Under the pieces are notes generated by a model. The model saw only the letters and a list, made by a program, of their open reading frames with translations, had not been told where the DNA came from and did no database searches. A program made the translations under genes and the position numbers. Shown here piece after piece: positions 9,342 through 20,739 of a DNA stretch of 64,000 bases. Position 1 is the stretch's first letter. The number at the start of each line of letters is the position of its first letter. Source of the stretch: Arion vulgaris (lineage: Eukaryota > Mollusca > Gastropoda > Stylommatophora > Arionidae); NCBI GenBank assembly GCA_020796225.1, contig CM036756.1:46293363-46357362 (forward strand), read 5' to 3'.

Positions 9342-12314
9342 GGGTCGAAATAAACTAATAATCCATCAAATAATGGCTCCCAAACAACTAATACTCCATC
9401 AAATAACGGCTCCCAAACAACTAATACTCCATCAAATAACGGCTCCCAAACAACTAATACTCCATCAAATAACGGCTCCCAAACAACTAATAATCCATCA
9501 AATAACGGCTCCCAAACAACTAATAATCCATCAAATAACGGCCTCCAAACAACTAATAATCCATCAAATAACGGCTCCCAAACAACTAATAATCCATCAA
9601 ATAACGGCTCCCAAACAACTAATAATCCATCAAATACGGTCAAACAACTAATAATCCATCAAATAAGCAAACAACTAATAATCCATCAAATAACGGCTCC
9701 CAAACAACTAATAATCCATCAAATAACGGCTCCCAAACAACTAATAATCCATCAAATAACGGCCTCCAAACAACTAATAATCCATCAAATAACGGCCTCC
9801 AAACAACTAATAATCCATCAAATAACGGCTCCCAAACAACTAATACTCCATCAAATAACGGCTCCCAAACAACTAATAATCCATCAAATAACGGCTCCCA
9901 AACAACTAATAATCCATCAAATAACGGCTCCCAAACAACTAATAATCCATCAAATAACGGCTCCCAAACAACTAATAATCCATCAAATAACGGCTCCCAA
10001 ACAACTAATAATCCATCAAATAACGGCCTCCAAACAACTAATAATCCATCAAATAACGGCTCCCAAACAACTAATAATCCATCAAATAACGGCTCCCAAA
10101 CAACTAATAATCCATCAAATAACGGCTCCCAAACAACTAATAATCCATCAAATAACGGCTCCCAAACAACTAATACTCCATCAAATAACGGCTCCCAAAC
10201 AACTAATAATCCATCAAATAACGGCTCCCAAACAACTAATAATCCATCAAATAACGGCTCCCAAACAACTAATAATCCATCAAATAACGGCTCCCAAACA
10301 ACTAATAATCCATCAAATAACGGCTCCCAAACAACTAATAATCCATCAAATAACGGCTCCCAAACAACTAATACTCCATCAAATAACGGCTCCCAAACAA
10401 CTAATACTCCATCAAATAACGGCTCCCAAACAACTAATAATCCATCAAATAACGGCTCCCAAACAACTAATAATCCATCAAATAACGGCTCCCAAACAAC
10501 TAATAACCAATCAAATAACGGCTCCCAAACAACTAATACTCCATCAAATAACGGCCTCCAAACAACTAATAATCCATCAAATAACGGCTCCCAAACAACT
10601 AATAATCCATCAAATAACGGCTCCCAAACAACTAATAATCCATCAAATAACGGCTCACAAACAACTAATAATCCATCAAATAACGGCTCCCAAACAACTA
10701 ATAATCCATCAAATAACGGCTCCCAAACAACTAATAATCCATCAAATAACGGCTCCCAAACAACTAATAATCCATCAAATAACGGCCTCCAAACAACTAA
10801 TAATCCATCAAATAACGGCTCCCAAACAACTAATAATCCATCAAATAACGGCCTCCAAACAACTAATAATCCATCAAATAACGGCTCCCAAACAACTAAT
10901 AATCCATCAAATAACGGCTCCAACAACAATCCATCAATGGCTCAAACAATATACCATCAATACGGCTCCAAACAACTAATACTCCATCAAATAACGGCCT
11001 CCAAACAACTAATAATCCATCAAATAACGGCTCCCAAACAACTAATAACCAATCAAATAACGGCTCCAAACAACTAATACTCCATCAAATAACGGCTCCC
11101 AAACAACTAATAATCCATCAAATAACGGCTCCCAAACAACTAATAATCCATCAAATAACGGCTCCCAAACAACTAATAATCCATCAAATAACGGCTACCA
11201 AACAACTAATAATCCATCAAATAACGGCTCCCAAACAACTAATAATCCATCAAATAACGGCTCCCAAACAACTAATAATCCATCAAATAACGGCTCCCAA
11301 ACAACTAATAATCCATCAAATAACGGCTCCCAAACAACTAATAATCCATCAAATAACGGATCCCAAACAACTAATAATCCATCAAATAACGGCTCCCAAA
11401 CAACTAATAATCCATCAAATAACGGCTCCCAAACAACTAATAATCCATCAAATAACGGCTCCCAAACAACTAATAATCCATCAAATAACGGCCTCCAAAC
11501 AACTAATAATCCATCAAATAACGGCTCCCAAACAACTAATAATCCATCAAATAACGGATCCCAAACAACTAATAATCCATCAAATAACGGCTCCCAAACA
11601 ACTAATAATCCATCAAATAACGGCCTCCAAACAACTAATAATCCATCAAATAACGGCTCCCAAACAACTAATAATCCATCAAATAACGGCCTCCAAACAA
11701 CTAATAATCCATCAAATAACGGCTCCCAAACAACTAATACTCCATCAAATAACGGCTCCCAAACAACTAATACTCCATCAAATAACGGCTCCCAAACAAC
11801 TAATAATCCATCAAATAACGTCTCCCAAACAACTAATAATCCATCAAATAACGGCTCCCAAACAACTAATAACCAATCAAATAACGGCTCCCAAACAACT
11901 AATACTCCATCAAATAACGGCTCCCAAACAACTAATAATCCATCAAATAACGGCTCCCAAACAACTAATAATCCATCAAATAACGGCTCCCAAACAACTA
12001 ATAACCAATCAAATAACGGCTCCCAAACAACTAATACTCCATCAAATAACGGCTCCCAAACAACTAATAATCCATCAAATAACGGCTCCCAAACAACTAA
12101 TAATCCATCAAATAACGGCTCCCAAACAACTAATAATCCATCAAATAACGGCCTCCAAACAACTAATAATCCATCAAATAACGGCTCCCAAACAACTAAT
12201 AATCCATCAAATAACGGCTCCCAAACAACTAATAATCCATCAAATAACGGCTCCCAAACAACTAATAATCCATCAAATAACGGCTCCCAAACAACTAATA
12301 ATCCATCAAATAAA
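9342..12314. repeat. Minisatellite of about 90 copies of a 33-bp unit
   Basis: The unit is CAACTAATAATCCATCAAAT followed by AACGGCTCCCAAA. Because 33 is a multiple of three, every frame without a stop stays open. On the minus strand this gives an 11-residue peptide repeat, EPLFDGLLVVW, in frames spanning 12451-11195 and 10929-9640. Recurrent variants are AATACTCC (L to V), AATAACCAA (G to W) and CTCC for TCCC (E to R), scattered as expected from unequal exchange. Frame breaks lie at 10917-11080 and 9635-9670, where several units have deletions. No promoter, signal or splice evidence supports a protein, so I call it a minisatellite. Confidence 0.93.
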
Positions 12315-12385
12315 GGTTCAAGTGCACTGATAATCAATCTACTGCGACTACTATTACAAAACTGCAGTTCTAGCAAATCATATTC

Positions 12386-12500
12386 TGTATTTTGCACACA
12401 GGCAACTATGTATTTTGCACACAGGCAACTATGTATTTTGCACACAGGCAACTATGTATTTTGCACACATGCAACTATGTATTTTGCACACAGGCAACTA
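12386..12500. repeat. Five tandem copies of a 23-bp unit
   Basis: The unit is TGTATTTTGCACACAGGCAA plus CTA, in five near-perfect copies exactly filling 115 bp. One copy has a G-to-T change. Confidence 0.95.
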
Positions 12501-12589
12501 TAAACTCATACAGCCGGTGGACTCGGTAAAAATTATAGAAATAAGACCCCAACCGGTCACGAGAGCTCGCATTCCAGTATTGTTGTATT

Positions 12590-12791
12590 TTTTTTTCCGA
12601 CCCAGAAGCACTTGAGCTATCAGCTCTTCGGATCGGTGCCATGGACATCGTAACCCTTCGGTTCAGTGCCACGAACACCGTAAATCTGGAGAATCTGTGG
12701 CTTTTTCTGCCAACCCGCGGAACTGAATCCGCACTCATAGAGGGCTTGTCACACCGTCGTCCAACGCGCTACGAACACGCTGGGCAGGCGG
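12590..12791 (-). repeat. tRNA-headed SINE, family F, with target duplication
   Basis: On the minus strand the head carries a B-box-like GGATTCAGTTCCGCGGG and an A-box-like region near TCGTAGCGCGTTGG. The tail is an A-run, seen as T9 at 12588-12597. The 8-mer GTTGTATT flanks it at 12582-12589 and 12792-12799. The second copy is at 49992-50182. Confidence 0.85.
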
Positions 12792-12799
12792 GTTGTATT

Positions 12800-13596
12800 A
12801 TGGTATACAGACGCATTCATTTTAAAATCAACATAACATGCTAAATCAAGGTTATATTATGCAACAAGTTCAGTTTAACAATAAGGAATATCATATTTTT
12901 CACCAACAAATAACCATAGACTCACAGAATTGAGTAAAATTGAAAAAAGCGTGCAGTGTGCTATCAAACATATATAAATTCCAACCCCCAACTGAAACTA
13001 GGTCAGGGTTTTCTCGGTCAGTTATGCGGCCCAATATTAGAGTTGGTTGTGATTTTGCGCTATACAATAAGTCTCCGACCTCGATCACATCCTGTTCGTC
13101 GCCCAGTTCTCTTTGACCTTCAGTCTTCTATTTCCTAGTGGTTTTCAGTAAAATGCACGTCTGGTTATGTTGTGCAGTTGTTTCCTGATGTTGTACTAAA
13201 TCCATCTCACTCTATTTAACCTCAAGCTAAACTGGTTTCTGTCTTGTTTTCTTCTACGTAATGAAATAATGAATTCAATTTGCTCTTAATTCAAATCCCC
13301 AAGGCAATTTTTTTAAATGTATATGGCAGGAAAGTTCAAAACATGAGAGAATATAATTAGTGTAGAGACGTGTATAGACTGTCGTTTAATCCCTAAGGCT
13401 TGCGCCCTTAATAGTTATGAATATTACTTAATTAACGTTTTCTCTTATTGCAATAATTGAATATTAATTACCGTCGAGGCGAAATCTGGACAAAAACTGT
13501 TTGAACTGCATTAGCGCCAGGAAATGGATGTATCTCCTTTAATGGAGGCATTCAAAAATTGTTTTAAAGTAGTTTGTGTGTCACCTCCAACATTAA
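12800..13596. other. No recognised feature
   Basis: AT-rich sequence without a recognisable gene, repeat family or tRNA. Confidence 0.5.
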
Positions 13597-13608
13597 ATAT
13601 GTCATCTT

Positions 13609-13862
13609 TCTTCTTCCAACGCTTCATATCCATCACTTGTTAACCACTTTGTGTGATTTCTATGTGATCTGAGCCTCAAAGCGATTGTACGTTGTGCCAG
13701 TTATGCACCTACAAGTAGGCTAGCACATCCGATTTCTGCGATGCTTTTATTTGCTAGGTAGCTTCCTAGGTCCCTACATCAGTCGCCTATTACGACATGC
13801 CTTGTAGGTGGCAGTGGTACTATTCTTTGCTTCTCTTGCGGACCCCAGCACTACACGGGCGT
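13609..13862 (-). repeat. SINE family A, full length, with target duplication
   Basis: A complete copy on the minus strand running from CGCCCGTGTAGTGCTGGGG to a short GAA tail. The 12-mer ATATGTCATCTT flanks it at 13597-13608 and 13863-13874, marking target-primed retroposition. Confidence 0.93.
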
Positions 13863-14077
13863 ATATGTCATCTTGACAATTGATTAGTGTAGAATTGGAC
13901 ACCGCAGTAATATGGCCAAGTCAGGTTGACTGTATCGAAATACACAATTTGCGAAGCGACAATTAAGGTGTTGATTATATTGAAAACAAGAACGAAAATC
14001 CAGTCCTTCGGAACGAATTGCTACAGAAAGATTATACGAATACCAAGGACAGAAAAAGAAAGAACACTGATGTCCTG

Positions 14078-14750
14078 AAAGAAACGAATGTAATGATCGC
14101 GATAGAAAGAAAGAAACGAATGTAACGATCGCGATAGAAAAGAAACGAAATGTAACGATCGCGATAGAGAGAAAGAAACGAATGTAACGATCGCGATAGA
14201 AAGAAAGAAACGAATGTAACGATCGCGATAGAAAGAAAGAAACGAATGTAACGATCGCGATAGAAAGAAAGAAACGAATGTAACGATCGCGATAGAGAGA
14301 AAGAAACGAATGTAACGATCGCGATAGAGAGAAAGAAACGAATGTAACGATCGCGATAGAAAGAAAGAAACGAATGTAACGATCGCGATAGAGAGAAAGA
14401 AACGAATGTAACGATCGCGATAGAAAGAAAGAAACGAATGTAACGATCGCGATAGAAAGAAAGAAACGAATGTAACGATCGCGATAGAGAGAAAGAAACG
14501 AATGTAACGATCGCGATAGAAAGAAAGAAACGAATGTAACGATCGCGATAGAAAGAAAGAAACGAATGTAACGATCGCGATAGAAAGAAAGAAACGAATG
14601 TAACGATCGCGATAGAGAGAAAGAAACGAATGTAACGATCGCGATAGAGAGAAAGAAACGAATGTAACGATCGCGATAGAAAGAAAGAAACGAATGTAAC
14701 GATCGCGATAGAAAGAAAGAAACGAATGTAACGATCGCGATAGAGAGAAA
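14078..14750. repeat. 21 copies of a 32-bp CpG-rich unit
   Basis: The unit is GAAAGAAACGAATGTAACGA followed by TCGCGATAGAAA. Each unit contains the 8-bp palindrome ATCGCGAT and four CpG sites, conspicuous in AT-rich DNA. Because 32 is not a multiple of three, the frame rotates and the predicted peptides repeat every 96 bp. AAAGAAA and GAGAGAAA unit variants alternate irregularly. Confidence 0.95.
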
Positions 14751-14869
14751 ATAGAGCATGTATATATGTATGGAGGGGGTGTTGGCAAACTATTATAATG
14801 GGGAGGGGGGCGTTACAAAGTTTAAGTTATGCAAAGTGGGAGGTGGGCCGAAAAAGTTTGAGAATCTAT

Positions 14870-15125
14870 GTTATAAACAATATACTATACAGAAAAATTA
14901 GGTACGTTGGTCACATCAAGCGTCACGATGGCCTGGAGAGAACAATATTGGAGAGCAGGGTCCCAGGACGCAGAGACAGACCAAGAATAAGATGGCTACA
15001 ATATATTAAAGAAACCATGAAAATGACCATCGGCGAGGTGGGTGAACTGGCTAGAGACAGTGAATTTCAGATGCGCTGTAAAGAGAGCAACGTCCTATAA
15101 AGGACATGCACCGTGATGATGAGTA
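14870..15125 (+). pseudogene. LINE polymerase C-terminal fragment (RTE-like)
   Basis: A 5'-truncated relic whose last frame contains VGHIKRHDGLERTIL, GRRDRPRIRWLQYIKE and GELARDSEFQMRC before a stop near 15100. That order is the usual end of RTE-like polymerase ORFs. A related copy lies at 31640-31915; both finish near AAAGGACATG or AAGGGACATG. Confidence 0.75.
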
Positions 15126-15299
15126 TATAGATTACACATGCACATTGTTGTGAAAAATAAATGTAGAAGTTTTTCATGGCATTTCTTCCTCCTTCACATT
15201 GAATCGAGCTGTTATGTATTATTTGAAAGAGTGCTCTAGACAGCTATTCCGTCAGTCAGAGTTGTAAGGTAAAATATATGCAGGAAATATTAGGTACAA

Positions 15300-15455
15300 G
15301 CTTCTTTGACTAGCACAAGATAATATGCAGGAAGCCGAAGTTATATGTTTTTCCACTGCCTTGATAAATGTCCATGCTTCACACCCATAAGTTGACACTG
15401 AAAACTACAAACATGATAATAATGAAGAAGTTCTAACCTTGTGAATATGTGTTTC
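15300..15455 (-). pseudogene. LINE polymerase relic, internal piece
   Basis: The minus strand encodes VFSVSTYGCEAWTFIKAVEKHI, shown here because it matches the ATYGCEA region of the relic at 1-985. It is too short to classify further. Confidence 0.6.
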
Positions 15456-15459
15456 ATTA

Positions 15460-16245
15460 TCAGTCTAACGGAGAGGAAGAAGGGGAGGGTGATTCAAGAC
15501 ACACCAATTAGACCAAGGCAGCCGGTTACAAGTATACTAAGAGAAAATATCAAACATAATTTTCCCCTTTCCTTCTCTCAATGGACTCTTCTACATCGAT
15601 TTTCTCTGAACACATGATCAGCATGATCTCCTAATATACATATTTATTTATTTATTGAGAAGGCGGAAGGTGGACTATGTGGTGTAGATGCACGCAACTC
15701 GCCTTACGCTTCAAAGCACTCGGTTAGCGCCCCATGTGGAGTGATTGGGCCCTGCTATGAGGATAGATTAGATCGATTACCTGGTCTAATCGGAGAAAAA
15801 AGTACGTCACGTGTCCCGATTAAGCACATAAAGGAACCCCGCATAGTTGAAAATGGAAAATAGCAGGCTGTTAATCAGCTGCCCGGACAATGTTTAAAAT
15901 AAAACCGTTAAATGTAATGCCTAACACACCTACCATCATGAAACACTAAGTAAGGGGAAACGAATCTGAACAAATATCGCACGACAAAATCGAATGGTCC
16001 GAGTCGTTGATATAAACAGATGTCACAGCTTTGTTGCAAGCAAAGCACAATGTACTTAATGTTCAATTTGCTCAAATAAAATATAATTTTGATAAGCAAA
16101 AGAATGGTTTATAAGTGCCTATACTAGAGTGAACAAAGAAATACAAGTTATTAATATGAGAAGTAAGGATTGATGACACAGGTTCTTCTTAAATAAAACG
16201 AAATGTCTAGGCGGATATGCATTTTCTGTCAACAAGACATTGTAG
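15460..16245. other. No recognised feature
   Basis: Contains a short TTTATTTATTTATT run near 15640-15656 and no recognisable gene or repeat family. Confidence 0.45.
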
Positions 16246-16249
16246 AATT

Positions 16250-16385
16250 GTAGACTATTGATTGATAGGACCATCATCATTGCACTTCGGTGAGTAACCA
16301 TGTGTGCCCTGATCTCTTTCATACACAGAAATATCTCAGCTGCAGTGCACGAACTTCGTAGTATCGGCGAGGGTCCCCGATGTAA
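16250..16385 (-). repeat. Short retroposon, family H
   Basis: On the minus strand this reads from GGGACCCTCGCCGATACTAC through GAGATCAGGGCACACATGG to ATGATGGTCCTATCAATCAA. It ends in an ATCA-type tail. Other copies are at 17118-17250 (+), 18458-18575 (-) and 30955-31075 (+). The promoter type is not recognisable. Confidence 0.7.
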
Positions 16386-16693
16386 TTTTGAAGCTGGTAA
16401 AGATAATGTAGGAATTTTATTTTTAATCTTTTCTAATGAATTTTGCCTGAGCAGCGGCTTTCCAGCCTGCTCTTCTCGATTTTGAACTGCCAAGAGTTCT
16501 TTTACGTGCTCAAATTGAACACGGACGTACGTTTATCGTCCGCCTCCAATAGGACTAGGAACTCGATCTCGCATACACTGAGATCAGGTATCTCTGGGAA
16601 AATATCCAGATGGCTCCACACGGGAGCGAACCTGGAACCGTTGGCACGATAGAGTTACAGCTAACCTTTACTCCACATAGACATAGTCCACCT

Positions 16694-16774
16694 TGTAGAC
16701 TATACTATCAACAAAACAATTGTAGACTATACTATCAACAAAACAATTGTAGACTATACTATCAACAAAACAAT
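16694..16774. repeat. Three tandem copies of a 27-bp unit
   Basis: The unit is TGTAGACTATACTATCAACA plus AAACAAT, perfect over 81 bp. The adjoining 16600-16680 carries GGGAGCGAACCTGG, a weak reversed B-box-like motif. Confidence 0.9.
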
Positions 16775-17117
16775 CATTTCAGAGAAGTGTGTCTCTGTTA
16801 GAAGTTGAAATATTCAACTCGTCGGTCAACGTGTCGCATATCACCACAGAAGAAGTAGATCATGGCAGTATACTTGGGCTGCACTGTAGACTATGTGTGA
16901 GATAATCTAAGAACCTAGTAGAGCAAATTCTACAATAGATGTTGCCGATGCTTGACCCGCCAGCTGAGAGGATACATATCGATCTCCGTGAAGACGTACA
17001 CATGGATCACATCACGACTAGAACAAAAAGGCAACTCTCTAAATCCCCCATCTCTTGCGAACAGTGCTAGGGCGTACAAGAAGAATCCATAGCTTACCGG
17101 AACATCTCAACCCTAAC

Positions 17118-17250
17118 AGGCATATATGACCCTCGTCGGTGCTACGGAGTTCGTTCACTGCAGCTGAGATCCTCCTGTGTACGAATGAGACCAGAGCACA
17201 CATGGTTATTCACAGAAGTACAAAGATGATGGTCCAGTCAATCAATCCAT
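17118..17250 (+). repeat. Short retroposon, family H
   Basis: Starts CCTCGTCGGTGCTACGGAG and ends in CAATCAATCCATCAAT, matching the plus-strand consensus of family H. Confidence 0.72.
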
Positions 17251-17422
17251 CAATGGAAATGGTACATGTATGCATTATGCAGTTCATTGGATATATTCAG
17301 ATATCTGACACAAAATGCGACTACCGCTGTGAGCCATTAGTGGAGCCATAGAGGCAGTTCATCTCTCTGTTTATACATTTGAACATGAGAAAAAGATCGC
17401 AGAAGAAGACAATAAAGTCGGG

Positions 17423-17611
17423 AAATACAGCTTCCCTGTGAGATTAAGTAAATACAGCTTCTCTGTGAGATTAAGCAAATACAGATTCCCTGTGAGATTA
17501 AGCAAATACAGCTTCCCTGTGAGATTAAATAAATACAGCTTCCCTGTGAGATTAAGCAAATACAGCTTCCCTGTGAGATTAAATAAATACAGCTTCCCTG
17601 TGAGATTAAGC
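17423..17611. repeat. Seven tandem copies of a 27-bp unit
   Basis: The unit is AAATACAGCTTCCCTGTGAG plus ATTAAGC; AAT replaces AGC in alternate copies near the right end. It is unrelated in sequence to the other 27-bp arrays. The minus-strand peptides it allows (LISQGSCIC) are taken as a by-product of unit length. Confidence 0.95.
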
Positions 17612-17849
17612 AAATAAACGATGCATGTGTTGAAGAAGACAAGGAGATCAAGTACAAAAAAACCCAATGATTGCTGAAGACCGAGGGCATCTGATGAATC
17701 AAATAGTGCAAAGCGACAGGAGAGAGCTGAAGACATGTATAGAGAAAATATTGTGGTTTTAACGTCTTATGAGAAGGAAGCATAATTAGAATATCTACAA
17801 TAATAGACAATATGGTTCTAAAGCACACATAAATAACAGAACACACAAC

Positions 17850-17970
17850 ATCCCCATGTCTAACCTTGATTATGTATGCACCACCTGTGGTAGGGGATTG
17901 TGTTCTAGGATTAGACTCTACAGTCACATCCGCACACACCAGAGAGGTGCAGCAGCACACGTCTGATGAT
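17850..17970 (+). pseudogene. LINE 3' end with a C2H2 zinc-finger tail
   Basis: The frame ending at the TGA near 17966 reads YVCTTCGRGLCSRIRLYSH followed by IRTH, a perfect C-x2-C-x12-H-x3-H pattern. It stops shortly after, then TGATGTTGTCATCATC follows. A single finger of the CGR..CSRIGL..H type followed by a TCATCATC-like 3' end is typical of the C-terminus of some animal LINE polymerases. I therefore prefer a LINE remnant to a host zinc-finger gene. Upstream sequence is too decayed to assign. Confidence 0.6.
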
Positions 17971-18457
17971 GTTGTCATCATCCCTTGAGATGGACGGCTA
18001 TTATTATTAGAGCACACACAAAAGCAAAAGAAATATTGGTAGAAAACATTGTAGAAATCCAACAACAACATGTGTTCATGTGAAAAAGGACTCGCTGGAT
18101 AGGGATAAAGACAAAATTAAAAAAGAAGCAAAAAGAAGTGCCGACAGAGGAAATATTTGTGGGAAAAAAACCTATTGAAACTGAAAGCATTCATAGCCTC
18201 TGACAATAAACATATTATTCAGAGTTCACAACGGGAGAAAAAATATCTAACATTGACGATTAGAAGAAAAAGAGCGGTATGCTCACGACATCAAGCGGTA
18301 CTTATTCGTTGTATGTCACGGCATATGGACATTTGCTCCGGGGGAGGCTAATATGTGATCTCACGCAACGAGATATTTCAATATTCACAAACATCAATCT
18401 ATAATTTGTAGTTCGGAGCAATAAAACATTAGTTTGTGTCAATACCATCATATTTAT

Positions 18458-18575
18458 TTTAATGATTGATTGATAGGACCATCATCATTGCACTTCGGTG
18501 AGTAACCATGTGTGTTCCGATCTCTTTCTTACAAATGAAGATCTGTGCACGAGCTCCGTAGCAACGGTCTACGTT
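18458..18575 (-). repeat. Short retroposon, family H
   Basis: Contains TGATTGATAGGACCATCATCATTGC and the GTGAGTAACCATGTGTG segment in the same order as 16250-16385, on the same strand. Confidence 0.72.
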
Positions 18576-18632
18576 TAACTTATTAATGTTAATACTAGTT
18601 CTATTACCAGCTTCTAGCCATGAGCATTTAAT

Positions 18633-18755
18633 TCTTCTTCTTCGAACGCTCAATATCGAATACTTGTTAAACCCACTCTTTGTGTGATTTGTATGTGATC
18701 GGAGCTTGAGAGCGATTGTATGTTGTTATGTGCCTACAAGTAGGCCAGCACATAC
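18633..18755 (-). repeat. SINE family A, 3' half only
   Basis: Holds the tail and 3' body of family A, breaking at GTAGGCCAGCACATA. A second, complete copy of the same subtype follows two bases away. The two share GATCGGAGCTTGAGAGCG, not seen in other copies, so one derives from the other. Confidence 0.85.
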
Positions 18756-18756
18756 A

Positions 18757-19004
18757 ACTTCTTCTTCGAACGCTCCATATCGAACACTTGTTAACCATTC
18801 TGTGATTTGTATGTGATCGGAGCTTGAGAGCGATTATACGTTGTTATGCGCCTACAAGTAGGCCAGCACATACAATTTTTGCGACGCTTCATATTCACTA
18901 GGAGCTTCCTATGCCCCTACCTCAGTCGCCTCTTACGACATGCCTTATAGGTGGCAGTGTTACTATTCTTTGCTCCCCTTGCGAGCCCTGGCAACACACG
19001 GGTG
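18757..19004 (-). repeat. SINE family A, full length
   Basis: A complete minus-strand copy from CACCCGTGTGTTGCCAGGGC to the GAA tail. It forms a 3'-half plus full-length doublet with 18633-18755. Confidence 0.9.
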
Positions 19005-19324
19005 ATCAAATATTTTCAAAAAAGATACCAAAGCTACATCAGTCCATCACCATGTATTTTCACTGTTGCTGAGGATTTATCTCTCTTCCCTTACCTATCA
19101 CAAACATGGTATATATTTCTCAATATTAACACTAATGTTTGCTCCCACCTCCAACACTATATTCAAATCTCTTGCGAATAGACTTCATAACGGATATTGA
19201 TCGTATCGTTTACAAGGACGAGTCAGAATAATCCAACGTCTAACATGTCCATGATTAGATTGATCCATATTTTGGTTACTGGTTAAATTGTTCTTCCTGA
19301 GTTCATATCGGACGAAGTCTGGCA

Positions 19325-19405
19325 TGAGCATAACAGTTAGACTCGAACCCTACCTGAGTAGGAGTCTCCGTAGCACTACGCATAGCATTACACGCCTGGA
19401 GCTGT
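19325..19405 (-). repeat. tRNA-like SINE head
   Basis: On the minus strand GTAGGGTTCGAGTCTAAC provides a good B box, with an A-box-like TAGTGCTACGG about 30 bases upstream. Not a functional tRNA, because no acceptor pairing is evident. Confidence 0.5.
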
Positions 19406-19409
19406 TGAA

Positions 19410-19975
19410 GGTTTCTGGGTTGTAAAGAAAGCCGGTGCTACCCCCATTGCACTACTGGAAAAAAGAGTGAAAATTCATAATTCCTGGGGTTCGAAGAGTA
19501 AGATAAGATTATGTGGTGTCTCCACATTGAAGGTTGATTGTAATTATCTTAAATATCGTCTACAACTGACCATGTTATCGTCTGTCCATCCACCTACTAT
19601 GGTCTATCCCTCCCCTTACTATCGCCTGTAACTCGCCCTATTGGCATACACTGTGAAGTTGCTAGCGATCATCTCTTGATATTGTTATCACATCAGAGAT
19701 GTCATCTTGATGTTTCCCGTCCGTTTTACTCATCCCTTCTTGTGCTAACTACAATCCATGACAGTGACGAATATGACAAACAAGACCAATATGTGCCAAG
19801 AAAAGTAGCCCACCAACTGCTGTATGGGTTTACGCACACACATGTTGTTACCTCATGCCCTGACGTGTCTCTTCATGCGTTCAGCTCTTGAGATACTTCA
19901 GTAAGTTTGTCGTCACTTCTAATCCCATTCTTTATCTTTCTCTCTATCCCCTCCATGCCAACTGATTCTAATACT
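19410..19975. other. No recognised feature
   Basis: Nothing recognisable beyond short AT-rich reading frames. Confidence 0.45.
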
Positions 19976-19977
19976 TT

Positions 19978-20128
19978 TTCACCTCTGAAGTCGGAGAATG
20001 CACGCCTGTATCGCTGGGGACACTGATAATATGGAAAGCATGCTTGCACGCAAAAATCAGTCAGAAACGTCATACCAGCCGCGATCATTACGTCTGAATT
20101 CATATCGGGCGAACGCAAAAATAAGAAT
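19978..20128 (+). repeat. SINE family C, 3' portion
   Basis: Runs from CACCTCTGAAGTCGGAGAA through CACGCAAAAATCAGTCAG to GAATTCATATCGGGCGAACG, the family C 3' body. The head seen in the complete copy at 60696-61039 is absent or unrecognisable. Confidence 0.8.
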
Positions 20129-20234
20129 GCTTTTTGTCCTATGCATCGTCACTTCACTAACTAACTCTGTCCGATAAAGAGTTACAAGGACAACAGGTCT
20201 CATGCAACGATCACTCTTGAAGGATCTCAGCTTC

Positions 20235-20385
20235 AAGTACCTCTGAAGTCGGCGAGGCTGTACATATGGTTGAGGGATACCTGTAAAAGGATAATATATG
20301 TCTCACGCAAAAATCAGTTAGAAGCGCAATACCAGGCGTCATGACTTTCCCCCCGAATTAACAGCGGGCGTACGAGAGAAGAAGA
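20235..20385 (+). repeat. SINE family C, 3' portion
   Basis: Contains ACCTCTGAAGTCGGCGAGG, CTCACGCAAAAATCAGTTAG and AGCGGGCGTACGAG, followed by GAAGAAGAGG. Lies about 105 bp from another copy in the same orientation. Confidence 0.8.
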
Positions 20386-20739
20386 GGAGTCCCATACATC
20401 TACTTGAACGTCTATATCATGTACATACCTCTTGCACAGACATCCTTATATCAAAGTAGAGGGCTGCCAAGAGTTCTTCTATCTGTCTGCAGTCCTCCAT
20501 AGATGAGATCTTTTGGTATTCTATTATCATGCGAATCAGTAGCGCACATCTCAGCCTAGGAACACTGAGCATTCAAATTCTGGTTCGAACATTTCTTCTA
20601 TCTCTATACATCATTATTGGTGATCTTATTTTCTACATCTAATGCACAATCATAATTTCTACAATGATCTTCTTCTTTTACAATCAGCATTCATTTGAGA
20701 TTTTATCATAAATATCGTATACCACGTAGAGTCACATAG

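Noticed and set aside
9640..12451. Minus-strand frames of 429 and 418 codons
   Set aside because: Same explanation with a 33-bp unit; kept only as a low-priority question.
13884..14788. Membrane-like protein with repeated FLSIAIVTF
   Set aside because: By-product of the 32-bp array; the frame rotates through all three phases.
14798..15100. A short host gene of 100 codons
   Set aside because: The protein is the C-terminus of a LINE polymerase (GHIKRHDGLE, RPRIRW), not a gene.
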